Source of the DNA: Larix kaempferi
Taxonomy: Eukaryota; Streptophyta; Pinopsida; Pinales; Pinaceae
Assembly: GCA_027924585.1 (NCBI GenBank)
Contig: BSBM01000299.1
Span: 30,294,501-30,358,500, forward strand
Direction: 5' to 3'
DNA: 64,000 bases
In this document: positions 10,726 to 22,150 of the stretch, in pieces
How positions within the stretch are numbered: the first letter of the stretch is position 1
Layout: each line of letters opens with the position of its first letter
Program-made: the position numbers and the translations under genes
Notes under the pieces: model-generated
The model's input: only the letters and a program-made list of their open reading frames with translations
The model's database searches: none
Told to the model about the DNA's origin: nothing

Positions 10726-12476
10726 TTGCCAATGGGGGCACCTTACCTTGCAAAGGGAAGTGTCGAAATGTGCGTATCGCTATGGGAGATTATACCTTGC
10801 GCTATGACATGTTTGCCTTGCCCTTAGGCGGATGTGATGTGGTTTTGGGCGCTCAATGGCTACACACACTCGGCCCTATCTTATGGGATTTTGCCGAACT
10901 TTGGATGCAGTTTTCCGAGAATGGACACAAACACACATTGACAGGATTACAACCAGGTTCTCTCAGCATCATCAGTTCACATCGCATGGAAAAACTCCTC
11001 AAGAAGAATTCACATGGTGTCATCGCTCAGATCCATTCCATCCAGATGCAACCAGCAGCAGTCTCCACTACTCCTTTGGATCTACAACAAATTCTGGATC
11101 GGTATATAGGTGTCTTTGCTGAACCAGTGGGCTTACCACCTTCCAGGCCAGAAGACCATCGTATTAAGCTCCTTCCTGGCAGCGTTCCTCCCAACATCAG
11201 ACCCTATCGCTACCCATTTCATCAAAAAACGGAGATTGAAATGCTCGTTCGGGACTTATTGAAGCACGGTATTATTCGCCCAAGCACTAGTTCCTTCTCT
11301 TCTCCAGTTATTCTTGTTCGCAAAAAAGATGGGTCATGGCGCCTCTGCATTGACTTCCGAGCACTTAATCACCTCACCATCAAGGATAAGTTTCCAATTC
11401 CTGTTGTTGATGAGCTTCTTGATGAGCTTCATGGGGCCCGCTTTTTCTCCAAGTTGGATCTTCGTTCTGGATATCATCAAATTCGGGTTCATGAGGATGA
11501 TATTCCTAAAACAGCTTTCCGCACACATGATGGCCATTATGAGTTTTTGGTCATGCCCTTTGGCCTCACTAATGCCCCTTCCACATTCCAGGCCTTAATG
11601 AATAAAATATTTCGACCCTACTTGCGGAAATTCATTCTGGTATTCTTTGATGACATCCTCATCTACAGTAAAACATGGGATGAACATCTCCAGCATCTGG
11701 ATCTTGTCATGCAACTTTTCTCTGACCATCATCTCCATGCCAAACAGTCTAAATGTGTTTTTGGACAGAAGGAAGTTGAGTATCTCGGGCACATTATCTC
11801 AGCACAAGGGGTTCGCGTGGATCCTGCCAAAATCGATGCCATGACCAATTGGCCACATCCTCAGACTCTCAAGAGCCTTCATGGTTTTTTGGGGTTGACT
11901 GGCTACTACCGCAAATTTGTCAAGGATTATGGGAAGATTGCAGCTCCATTAACTGCGCTATTGAAAAAGGATGCTTTTACATGGACACCTGCTGCTCAGT
12001 GTGCATTTGACCAACTAAAACAAGCCATGTGTACTACACCTGTGCTAGCGATGCCCGATTTTTCCAAGCCCTTCACTATTGAGAGTGATGCTTGCGGCAA
12101 TGGACTTGGTGCTGTTCTCCTTCAAGATGAACACCCCATTGCGTTCACCAGCAAAGCCCTTTCAGGTAAGAATTTAGCTGCCTCTACCTATGAAAAGGAA
12201 ATGATGGCTATTTTGCATGCAGTACAGAAGTGGCGCCCATACCTATTAGGAAATCATTTCTGCATCAAGACTGATCACCAGAGTCTGAAATATTTCTTGG
12301 ACCAGCGTGTCTCCTCCCCGGCACAACAGAAATGGGTTAGCAAACTCATGGGTTATGACTATGAGATCACTTACAAGAAGGGTAAAGATAATATTGTGGC
12401 AGATGCTCTTTCTCGCACATTTGAGGCCCAAGGTTCTCTTTCAGCTATTTCTATGCCTGTTCCAAATTGGTTGTAA
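10661..12476 (+). pseudogene. pol: Element C pol part 1: protease end, reverse transcriptase, RNase H
   Basis: This frame opens after the 1-bp deletion; the ATG at 10722 is not a real start. Counting from it, residues about 1-80 finish the protease region, 190-360 are RT with catalytic D246 (SKLDLRSG) and the FFDD pair D310-D311, and 450-565 are RNase H with D456, E491 or E493, D518 and D561 (VADALSR). The TAA at 12474-12476 falls where B has CAA, so a single C-to-T change ended the frame. RT and RNase H residues appear intact. Product roles are copying element RNA to DNA and removing the RNA strand. Confidence 0.92.
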
Positions 12477-13892
12477 TCTGTTCAACAGGGTTATGTCAAT
12501 GACTCTTCCTTATCGCAAATCATCCAACGCTTGACCAACAATCCTTCTGCTGTACCACATTACTCTTGGGATGGTGCTTCTCTACGATACAAGGGTCGTC
12601 TGGTGCTTCCCCAGAGCACAGATCTTCAACAGGCTGTCTTCTATGAACTCCATGCTTCTCCATCGGCAGGACACTCTGGGTTCCTCAAAACATATGAACG
12701 AGCACGGCGTAACTTCTTTTGGCAGGGCATGAAAAGGACAATTCAACAGATGGTGGCCGAATGTGATACTTGCCAGCGCAATAAGGGTGAAACAACACTC
12801 CTCCCAGGATTACTTGAACCCTTGCCCATACCTACACGGATTTGGACAGATATTTCTATGGATTTCATTGAAGGGCTCCCTAAATCTGGTGGGAAGACAG
12901 TGATTCTCGTTGTGGTTGATCGCCTCTCCAAATATAGTCATTTTTGTGCTCTCAGCCATCCCTATACAGCCTCCTCCGTCGCTCAACTTTTTCTGGACCA
13001 GATCTTTCGTCTTCATGGCATCCCTTCTTCCATTGTCTCGGATCGTGATGCAACTTTCACCAGTCATTTTTGGACAGAACTATTTCGCCACACGGGCACC
13101 AAACTGCAGATGAGTTCAGGGTATCACCCACAAACAGATGGTCAGACTGAAATTGTCAATAAATGGTTGGAAACTTATCTTCGTTGCTTCACCTCGGAAC
13201 AACAACATCAGTGGGCAAAGTGGCTCCCTCTCGCTGAATGGTGGTACAATACCTCTTACCACACTGCCTCTAAAATGACCCCATATGAAGCAGTCTATGG
13301 TCAGGCACCTCCAGCTCTTCTTCCCTACACCCCCACCAGTTCACCAGTTCAGGAAGTTGACACGGTCCTTCGCAACCGCGATAAGATTCTTCGCATTTTG
13401 CGGGACAATCTTCACATGGCAAGAAATCGCATGAAGCAACAAGCTGATCAGCACCGTTCGGAGCGCACTTTTCAAGTCGGAGATATGGTTTTTCTTCGTC
13501 TCCAGCCATACAAACAATCCTCCTTGAAACTCAAAGGGCGTCATAAGCTCGCTCCAAAGTTCTATGGGCCATATCGGATTCTTCAGAAGATTGGGTCCGT
13601 TTCTTATAAATTGGAACTTCCTCCTTCTTCCCGCATTCATCCAGTCTTTCATGTCTCTTGTCTGAAGAAAGTTCTTGGCACCAACATCAGCGGACAAACG
13701 ATTTTACCTGAACTGGATAATGAAGGATCCATCCTTTTGGAGCCAGAGGCCATCCTCAATCGGCGCACGCGTCAGCTTCGCTCTCACTCTATCACAGAGG
13801 TCTTAATTCAGTGGCACGACATGCAACCAGAGGACGCTACATGGGAACCACTCCTTCAGATTCAACAGCAATTTCCACATCTAAAGCTTTGA
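12477..13892 (+). pseudogene. pol: Element C pol part 2: integrase and chromodomain
   Basis: Same frame as part 1, separated from it only by the TAA. Counting from the ATG at 12531, the zinc-binding residues are H41, H48, C78 and C81. The catalytic triad is D111, D171 and E207, with the spacings of 59 and 35 residues typical of Gypsy integrase. A C-terminal region (HPVFHVSCLKK) and a chromodomain (about 405-450, ending in DATWEPLLQIQQQFP) follow. The chromodomain marks the element as a chromovirus and would bias integration towards particular chromatin. No disabling residue change is seen within the integrase itself. Confidence 0.92.
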
Positions 13893-13908
13893 GGACAAAG
13901 CTTTTTTT

Positions 13909-13921
13909 AAGGGGGAGGGGA
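13909..13921 (+). promoter_or_regulatory. Polypurine tract of element C
   Basis: AAGGGGGAGGGGA directly before the 3' LTR; primes plus-strand DNA synthesis. Confidence 0.9.
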
Positions 13922-14294
13922 TGTTAGGAACCCATGTCTTTACTTTGTTAGCATGTTGTTATTGGACGCATATGCTTTGTAAGTCGTCCCGTAGTATTTG
14001 TTGATCAATAGTTGTGTTATTGTTATTGGCGCATATGCTTTGTAAGTCGCCCGTAGTATTGTTAATCCATAGTTTGTAACGGCCCATGGTTTCGACCCAT
14101 AGTATTGGCGCCTCGAAGTAGTATATAAGTGTGTGTTGAGACCTATGAAGGCACGGTGAAGTTATTGTATTGAGCTTGCTCAAAGGAGGTTGCCCCCTCG
14201 AAGTGGCCTGTGATCAATACAAAAGTGATTCTGAGTTCTGTCATTTCTGCTATTTTGCGTATTCTTGTTAATTAATTGTTGCAGGTGCCTCACA
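13922..14294 (+). repeat. 3' LTR of element C
   Basis: Two differences from the 5' LTR (near 14190 and 14260). Followed by TSD CTTTG at 14295-14299. Confidence 0.95.
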
Positions 14295-14299
14295 CTTTG

Positions 14300-15404
14300 C
14301 ATCATCAGTTCACATTGCCTGGAAAAAATCCTTAAGAATAATTCACATGGTGTCATCGCTCAGCTCAATTCCATTCAGATGCACCCATCAACAGTCTCCA
14401 CTACTTCCTTGGATAGATATGTAGGTATCTTTGCTGAACCAATGCGCTTGCTGCCTTCAAGAGACCTTTCCAGCAAGAATTTAGCCACATCTACCTCTCA
14501 GCAGGAAATGATGGCTATTTTGCATGCAGTATAGAAGTGGCAGCCATACCTATTAGGGAATTCTTTCTGCATCAAGACTGATCTCCAGAGTCTGGAAAAT
14601 TTTCTGGAACAATGGGTCTCCTCCCCAACACACCTGAAATGGGTTATCCCTATGTGATCACTTACAAGAAGGGTAAGGACAATATGGTGGAAGATGCTCC
14701 TTCTCACACAATTGATGACCCAGTTTCTCTTATAGCTCTTTCTCTGCTTGTTCCAAATTGGTTGCAATATGTTCAACAGGGCTATCTCTTCTATGAACTC
14801 CATGCTTCTTCATCAACAGGGCACTCTGGGTTCTGCAAAATGTATGACCGGGAACAATGTAACTTCTTTTGGCAGGGACTAAAAATGACAATTCAACAGA
14901 TGGTGGCTGACGATGATACTTTCCAAGTCAACAAGGGTGAAACGACACTCCTTTCGGGATTGCTCAAACCCTTGCCCATTCCTACACAGCTTTGGCCAAC
15001 TATTTCTATGGATTTCCTAGCAGCGCTCTGGTGGTACAATACCACATCTCAAAGGACACCATATGAAGCAGTCTATGGAAAAACACCACCAGTTCTTCTT
15101 CCATACACCCTTAGCAGCTCCCCAGTTCAGGAAATTGACTTGGTTCTTCGAAACCGCGATCAGATTCTTCTCATTCTGCAGGACAATCTTCACATGGCTA
15201 GAATTTGCCTGAAACAACAAGCTGATCAGCACCATTCTGAGCGCATTTTCCACGCAGCTGACAGGGTTCTTCTTCATCTATAGCCTTCCAAGCAATCCTC
15301 CTTGACACTCCAAAGGCGTCAGTGGCACGAAATGCAACCCGAGGATGCTACCGGGGAACCACTCCTTCAGATTTTGCAGCAATTTCTCCAACCAAATCTT
15401 TGAG
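14300..15404 (+). pseudogene. Element B pol remnant with three large deletions
   Basis: Resumes exactly where B was cut (CATCATCAGTTCACA matches C at about 10967). Compared with C, the sequence jumps from the region before RT (near 14460) straight into RNase H, so the RT region of about 1 kb is gone. A second jump near 15020 removes the integrase core, joining MDF to WWYNT. A third near 15310 removes most of the segment before the chromodomain. Point stops (TAG at about 14532 and 15281) and loss of the integrase zinc cysteines (CDTCQ has become DDTFQ) add to the damage. Confidence 0.88.
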
Positions 15405-15419
15405 GACAAAGCTTTTTCT

Positions 15420-15432
15420 AAGGGAGAGGGGA
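15420..15432 (+). promoter_or_regulatory. Polypurine tract of element B
   Basis: AAGGGAGAGGGGA directly before the 3' LTR at 15433. Confidence 0.9.
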
Positions 15433-15817
15433 TGTTAGGAACCTATGTCAACCCTTCTCTTTACTATGTTGTTGGACGCATATGCTTTGTAAGTCGTCCC
15501 ATAGTATTTGTTGATCCGTAGTTTATATTAGCCCATAGTATTGACCCATAGTATTGGACGCATATGCTTTGTAAGTCGTCCCGTAGTATTATATGTCCCA
15601 TGGTTTTGACTCATAGTATTGGGCATAGACTTAGTATATAAGTGTGTGTTGAGGTCATTGAAGGCACCGTGAAGTTAATTGTATTGAGCTTGCTCAAAGG
15701 AGGTTGCCCCCTCGAAGTGGCCTGTGATCAATATAAAAGTGATTCTGAGTTCTATTATTTCTGATATCTCGTGTATTTGCATTAATTAATTATTGCAGGT
15801 TCATCACATTCATCACA
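15433..15817 (+). repeat. 3' LTR of element B with a 9-bp terminal tandem copy
   Basis: 376 bp matching the 5' LTR, then a second TTCATCACA (15809-15817), then agcac, which matches the 5' flank accac with one change. Removing B rejoins the LTR of G, whose intact copy reads agcacagctag at this place. Confidence 0.85.
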
Positions 15818-15822
15818 AGCAC

Positions 15823-16319
15823 AACTAGAAGTCTTCATCATCATCAATGGAGTCATCAATGCTCAAGTAACTGTCAACCATCAGTCAAACTGATTCTAAC
15901 TGATTGTGGTAGGTGTAACTGAGTGTAACTGGCACTAACTGAATGAAGGAGGCTCAGTGGAGGGCGCATGAGGAGCTAACTGGAGTCAGAATGGGAAGTC
16001 TAGTTTCACTGGAGGTCCATGGGAGTGATACAGTTAGTTGAGAGTCAGTATTTCCTTAAATCAAGGAAGGAAATAAAGATAACTGAAGTGCAACTGAGTG
16101 GTAGGTGAGAGAGGACAAGTGGCTTCCTTAAATCAAGGAGGAAGGGCACACTAAGCTCTAGGAGGGATAAAACTGATATGAGAGAAGTTCCTGGGGCTAG
16201 CTAACTGAGGGCTAGGTGCTGGGACTGATGACTAGGATGCATGCAATTGCATGCATGCATAAAATGCAAAAAGGAATAATGTTGGTAGGACTAGGATGGA
16301 GTATAGGAATATCCTAACA
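15823..16319 (-). repeat. 5' LTR of element G, right part
   Basis: Homologous to about 3216-3703, resuming after element B. Ends ATCCTAACA, then TSD GGTAT. Confidence 0.9.
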
Positions 16320-16324
16320 GGTAT

Positions 16325-18508
16325 GTCCATCACATACATGCAAAGCATGTCTTCAAGAACTTGATTCACTCTTTTTGTTTTCCCATATGTCCGTGGATGG
16401 TAGGTTGTGCTAAAATTAACTAAGTTCCTAGATCCTAGAACAAGCCCTTCCAAAAATTGGAGGTGAACTTAGCATCCCTGTCTAAAATTATGGCCTTAGG
16501 AAATCCATGTAAGCTAAAGATCTCCTTCTTGAAAATCCTTGCAGTTTCAGATGCTTTCTAAGTGGACTTAATAGGTATGAAATGTCCTACTTTTGAAAAA
16601 CATTCTTCCACAACCATGATGGAATCATGTTGTCTCATTGTCATTGGAAAATCTGTAATGAAATCCATGGAAATGATTTCTCATTTCCATTCAGGTATGG
16701 GAAACTGCTGTAACAAACTGATGGGTGTTGATGCTCATCCTTCACCTTCTAACATTCCATGCACTTAGAAATATAATCAACAAATTCATTTTTCATCTCT
16801 GGTCAAAAGTACTGCTTTCTGGTTATAGAAATTATTTTATGATATCATGGATGACTAGAATATGGCATTGCATAAATCTCCTCCATAACATTCCTTCTCA
16901 AATTCCCAGCATTGGGAATGTACAGTTTGATGTAAAAGGTAAGAAGTATTTCTTCTTGTAGATGGTAACCCTCATACTTCTTCTTAGCATTCGGATTTTG
17001 TAATTCATCCTTGACAGGTTGATAATGTTCATCTTCAACAAGAGAATTGGTGATCCTTTTCCTCAGAGTCTGTTTAAAAAACACTCGTGGATGCCACATG
17101 CATTGTATGCATCTTCCTGCTGAGTGGATCAACCACTTTGTTCTCCTTTCCTTGTATGTGTTTGAGATCAAAGTCAAATTCACAAAGGAACTCCAACCAT
17201 CTAGATTTCATGGAATTAAGTGTTGGTTGTTTGAACAAATACTTTAGATTGCAATGCTATGATTCGAGCTCAAATTTCTTACCCATAAGATAGTGTCTCC
17301 ACATCTTCAACGTGTGCACTATGGAATCGAGTTCTAGATCGTGGGAAACGTAACTCCTCTAATATTCCTTCATCTTCTGTGATTCATAACATACCACATG
17401 ATTTTCCTGCAAAAGAATTCCTCTGATGCCTTTCTTGCATGCGTCTGTGCACACCACAAAATATTTTTCTGGGTCCGCAATTCTCAAAATTGGCATGCTA
17501 GTGAGAAGCTTCTTCAGCCACTAGTATCTATCTTCACATTAATGTTTCCACTCAAACTTGATTCCCTTCTTCTGCAAAAAAGTGATTGGGTGTGCAACCT
17601 TGTAGAATCCCTCGATGAATCTCATATAAAAACCGACAAGGCCCATAAAATACCTCACATCTGTCACATTCCTTCGAGTCAACCAATTCATAATTGCTTT
17701 AATATTTTCTAGGTCTACTGATATCCCTTCCTCATAAACAATGTGACCCAAATAATGAACTTGCTTCTTATAAAAATCAGATTTGTTGAGCTTTGCATAT
17801 AGATGATGATTCTCGAGCAATTTCAAAACCATTCTTAGATGATCCTCATGCTCTTTCTCGTTCTTAGAGTAAATGATAACGTCATCCAAGAACACCAACA
17901 TGAATTTATCCAAATATTAAATGAACACACTGTTCATGAGGCACATACAAGTAGCTAATGCATTAGTGAGACCAAAAGGTACCACTTTAAACTCCTAATG
18001 GCTATATCACATTCTGAAATCTATCTTATGGATATCTCTTCTTTAATTATGACCTATTAGTAACCGAAACTCAACTTGATCTTTGGAAATACTCTCTCCC
18101 CTTTCATTTGATCAAAGAGATCATCAATTCGAGGAAATGGATACTTGTTATTCAGTGTGGATTTTTTTAGCTGTATGTAGTCAATACATAGCTTGAGAAT
18201 TCCATGTTTTTTATTTACAAATAGTACAGGTGCTCCTATGGAGACACACTTGGACTAATGTATTTATTTTCCAATAGTTCCCACAACTTCATTTTTGGCT
18301 CCAACAACTTTGGGGCACTCATCCTGTTAGGTGTCTTAGACATTGGTGCGGCTCTTGGCCCAATCTTAATTATGAAATCAATGTCGCTCTTTGGATGGAG
18401 TCCTGGCATTTCATTGGGAAATACAACCCTAAATTCTTGCAGGATTCTATAATACTCCAATCTCACAACTTCATTTTCTTCTATTCCATGTACATGGGAT
18501 GCATACAA
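16325..18508 (-). pseudogene. Chromovirus A pol: RT, RNase H, integrase (decayed)
   Basis: Minus-strand domains run in order from right to left. Pre-RT and RT N-terminus lie at 18508-18236 (FPNEMPGLHPKSDIDF, PNRMSAPKL). RT core and connection lie at about 18100-17539, with catalytic LVFLDDVIIYSK. RNase H lies at about 17530-17200 (VVCTDACKKG). The integrase zinc region is at about 17100-16840 (AMPYSSHP, KVKDE) and its core runs to 16325 (FSTTYHPRTYGKTKRVNQ). The catalytic-loop Glu context is degraded, and multiple stops and frameshifts show long decay. Integrase continues at 2934 after removal of element G. Confidence 0.87.
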
Positions 18509-19957
18509 TTGATAACATTTTTTGGAGAATTTATTTAGCTACATGGCTGAAATCTATCTAATAGAAACATCCTTTGTAATGTATCTTATTGTTATGGTGT
18601 TTCCTTCTTCATCAATGCGCTCAAAGATCTTGTTTCTCGCTATCTTGGACAATAATGCTCAATCATTCCTTTGGGATACCTTGAAACACCTCCAAGGCCT
18701 TTGGAATTTCTTCACATACCTATTACTTTCATCAAAGGAAAAACATGCTTGTCATAGCCATTTTAAGAAACACTTGATCTGTTAACAAAGATGCAAGTTT
18801 CATAACGAAAGTATATGTACTCATAACACAAGATAAATTATGCCATAAGTCCAATACTTATATGTATGAATATATATTTTCTCCATATGGTTTCCATGGG
18901 CTAGATTCATCTTACTATATTCTATGACAGACCTAAGGTATCTACATATACTTCTAATGCCTTCTTGATCCCATCTAGTATAACATGAATCTCTCACTCA
19001 GATTCATTCAAGTTGCCTCTTCCTTGTAATTACTCACCATTCAGGCTCATGAATCCCCTTCACTGATCCACGGTTCCCTTGGGTGATCCATCATTGGCCT
19101 AGGATTTCTTGTACAAGAAGAGTGCACCAACTCACATGCCTTATTGCTAGGGCATCCCACTAGCAACCCTTAACATAACTCATGGAAATCAAGCCATATC
19201 ATATGGTTCTAGTGACATTATAGTAGCATTCTCCCCTTTTTTACAAGCATTAAACAACCATCATCTGTATTCACTAGATAGATCCATAATCTCACCTCTA
19301 TTACGCACATACAATTACCATGAGATGACATCATAATAATTTCCATTAGAAATTCTCAAATTCGGTTCATACAAAAACTAGATTTCACAAACATGAGATC
19401 CTTCTCATAATGATTGGCCTTTGCACACAGTAGCTTTCAGTCTTCATTATGGATATACACTTATTTCCATATCCAATTCAACTCTACCTGTAATCTGAAT
19501 CTTTCAAACAATGAAACAATTATTAGTTTTTCCATAATCTAAATTTCATTGCATACCCACAACATTCATGAAATGATCTCAAAATTCCCAATGATTCTAC
19601 CATTTCAACTACTAGCTAATTGCAATGAAATATGGCACAAATAGGAATTCACACAATGCATTCTAGCATACATACCCACACATATGCATGCATAACCACG
19701 TATTCACATAATCCTGTAATGCACATTCACTCAATGCACCCCTGCATTGATTCATGAATACCATAATGTCATATCATTAGACACACACTAGCATGTTCAC
19801 ATCCCGAGCTACTCCCTTCACTGCTTAACGATGTCTCAAGAGCACTGGGAACCTCTTCCCAATAATTAATTCAATGCACATGATTCACTTATGCTCATGC
19901 ACCCAATGCACTCTCGCATTGCTCTAAAACATTTATAATTTTTTAGGGGAACATTAC
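18509..19957 (-). other. Decayed 5' part of chromovirus A (protease/gag region expected)
   Basis: By position this should hold the A protease and gag. Only the first about 100 bp still read as a protease-RT linker (minus strand). Beyond that I see no knuckle, DSG motif or open frame of note. No primer-binding site could be placed with confidence. Confidence 0.35.
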
Positions 19958-21516
19958 AACCTTTCCAAAATCGACTAATTCACCCAATTTCTGCACATTT
20001 CCAGCACTTGAAAGTCGAATGTGAGTACCACGGTCCTTTTTTCTCGATGACTCTTTTCTAGCGATGGGTATAAGCCACATCCCTTCACTTGTCCCAATCG
20101 TTTGGATCAACCTATCGGAAGCACATGGTTGGATCCTAGCCATTCACGACACTTTCCTTTTCCTTTACCATTGGCTTCTTCCGGTTAATAGTAAAGAGTC
20201 TCAGGTTAATGGTAAATGGCATCCATGTCATCGGTGAATGGAATTTGGGTTTCAGTGGATGGGTTCGGGTTGACGATGAGAGGTATTATGGGATTGATAA
20301 ACGGTTTCAAGATACAATAGATGGTTTCTATTGATCCCTAAATGGTTTACTGGGACTTGTGTACAAGCACAAATACACCTTGCACAAATGGTCATGATTT
20401 GTCAAGATCATTTTGTAACGAATTGGGGCATTGCCAGAAATGACACAAGATTAGTTGATAAGCATGGGGCTCATGAATTCCCTTGATTGTTGTAAACTAG
20501 GTGAGTGGTCGATGACAACATTCTTCAAATGGTGATATAGGGTGTAACGAAATGAAACAGGTTGCAGATGAAGGTTTTTATCATAGGAACAATACTAATG
20601 GGGTAAGTTGAATGAAAAAACTAACAATGCTGGGGTTATGTCGACTCAAGTACATCAATCAAGGGATGCTAGGGGGTGCTTCCAAAAGAGTAATGTAAAG
20701 AGGTTCCCATGATTTTGAGTGAACCGAGGAACCATTTGTACAAACATAATATATATGCAGTTCCCATGGTTTTGAGTGGGTTGGGGAACCAAAGAATTAT
20801 ATGGGAGGGATTCCCAGGGTTTTGAGTGAGTTGGGGAATCATTTTGATGATTGTGTAATGGTTTTGTGTAAACGAGAAGATGGGTTCCGTATGGGAAAAT
20901 TCCCTACAGAACGTTCCTACGGGAATGACTGTATGATATTATTGTCTTTAGAGGTTGGGGCCCCATTGTGGTCTTCATGGGGGTTGATGATACGAAGAGG
21001 GATGCATATGGTATATTTCTCATTTAGGGATAGGATGTTATTTGTGAATCATTATCGTAACATGTGACGGGGAATTTGAGGGATGAAGTGGGAAGAATGA
21101 AAGATGATAATATGTGGATTCAACTTGAAAAAATTGGTGAGTTAACATATTCCTCAAACTTGGAAGGGTTTGACATCATGGGTCATAATGGTGCGTATAC
21201 CCATGGAGAAATATGCTCTTCTTGGTAATGACATTGATGGTGTGCCATTACTGAGAATTAGGAATCTATGGTTATTAGTGGGATTATTGGGTAAATGAAA
21301 TGTAAATAGAGGGAGTACGTTGCCTATATTCTAGGTCGAGATGATATACATGTGCTTGAGGTCCATGCACCATTGTTGTATGATGGAAGAGTTGTTTCTT
21401 AATGATAATCCTGCACTCATCACACAAGTACCCAAGTAATAATGATTATGATGAGAATATAGACAATGCATACAAATTGACAAGAAACGTAGCATACCTA
21501 GAGAACAAACTAGGTG
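19958..21516. other. Non-coding stretch, probable 3' untranslated/LTR sequence of the next Gypsy element
   Basis: On the minus strand, TGTAATGTTCCCC starts at 19958, preceded by GGAAAGGT. It resembles an LTR start with a weak polypurine tract, but no second LTR copy was found. Three imperfect copies of a phrase resembling TTCCCATGGTTTTGAGTG lie at about 20704, 20762 and 20812. No coding domain was seen. Confidence 0.3.
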
Positions 21517-22150
21517 TTATGGAAAGAACCTCTTTAGATATAGCCCATTGACAGGGCTATCGAGAAGAACCACTTCTGGATCACTTAGGACATATGTGCC
21601 CTTGGGTAAGAATTGTTTAACTATGTAGGGTCCAATCCACATGGACACAGACTTACCAAGTCCACATCTTTTGTCTTTTTTGGCATTAAAAATAAGGACA
21701 AAATCGCCTTCATTGAAAGTGTGAGTTTAGACATGACAGTTGTAGTGTTCTTTGGAGTGAAGTTTCATGCTATCATTTTGCTATAATGAGTCATGAAATT
21801 ATTCATTGAGGTGCTCCAAGGTGAATAGCCATTGCTTTAATGCCGGGGTGTACTGTAATAATTCGATGGATGATTGGAGTATAGGGATTTGGCATTTGAA
21901 TAGGTAGGGTTGCTTCCATCCCATGATAAGGAGTAAATCCCATGGCAGTTTTAACTTATGTTTGGTATTCCCATAGGGCAGAAAGAAACATGTGATGCTG
22001 ATTGAGTTTTGTTCTTGTTTACCTGAGTTCGTTGAAGCATAGTTTTGATGAGTTTGTTCACTACCTCAACTTGCTTTTTGGTTTGAGGATATTCATAGGT
22101 AGAGAACTCATGATCGACATGGTCGAGTGGCACACACACGGTTGAGAGTA
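21517..22150 (-). pseudogene. Element F: Tat/Ogre-like integrase C-terminal half
   Basis: The minus strand reads the integrase C-terminal half: YPQTKKQVEVVNKLIKTMLQ at about 22080-22020, a C-terminal region (NEGDFVLIFNAKK, MWIGPYIVKQFLPKGTYVL) and the ending NGLYLKRFF with stop at 21517-21519. The same ending occurs in element D at 62094 and 54764, which groups F with D. The catalytic DDE upstream part is missing, because sequence right of about 22150 is not integrase. Frameshifts are present. Confidence 0.75.

Larger units (their letters stand above)
8131..14294 (+). mobile_element. Element C: young, nearly complete Ty3/Gypsy chromovirus
   Basis: 373-bp LTRs at 8131-8503 and 13922-14294 differ at only two positions by eye. 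A perfect TSD, CTTTG, lies at 8126-8130 and 14295-14299. Primer-binding site, leader, gag, protease, RT, RNase H, integrase, chromodomain and polypurine tract are all present in order. It inserted into the homologous element B after the protease region. Two lesions break the coding sequence: a 1-bp deletion in protease and an in-frame TAA between RNase H and integrase. Confidence 0.95.
5347..15817 (+). mobile_element. Element B: internally deleted Ty3/Gypsy chromovirus, split by element C
   Basis: 376-bp LTRs at 5347-5722 and 15433-15808, beginning TGTTAGGAACC and ending TTCATCACA, differ at 4 positions by eye. The target-site duplication is accac (5342-5346) and agcac (15818-15822), with one mismatch. 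The last 9 bases of the 3' LTR are repeated in tandem (15809-15817). A primer-binding site and polypurine tract are present. Relative to its relative C, B lacks the reverse transcriptase region, the integrase core and part of the C-terminus, so it could not move by itself. C lies inside it at 8131-14294. Confidence 0.92.
2940..16319 (-). mobile_element. Element G: non-autonomous Copia-like LTR retrotransposon, split by element B
   Basis: LTRs of about 765 bp begin TGTGAAAATCC and end ATCCTAACA on the plus strand. The left copy is 2940-3703; the right copy is 5071-5346 joined to 15823-16319. A perfect TSD, GGTAT, lies at 2935-2939 and 16320-16324. The minus-strand primer-binding site (TGGTATCAGAGCA) is directly left of 5071, and a polypurine tract (TAAGGGGGGG) is directly right of 3703. 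The internal region is only about 1.37 kb and encodes a gag-like fragment but no protease, integrase, RT or RNase H. Without the insert the element would be about 2.9 kb. It must have been mobilised by another Copia element. Confidence 0.9.

Noticed and set aside
19921-19958. 5' LTR and primer-binding site of chromovirus A
   Set aside because: TGTAATGTTCCCC resembles an LTR start, but the following sequence does not match the putative A LTR left of 2205, and the primer-site match is only partial.
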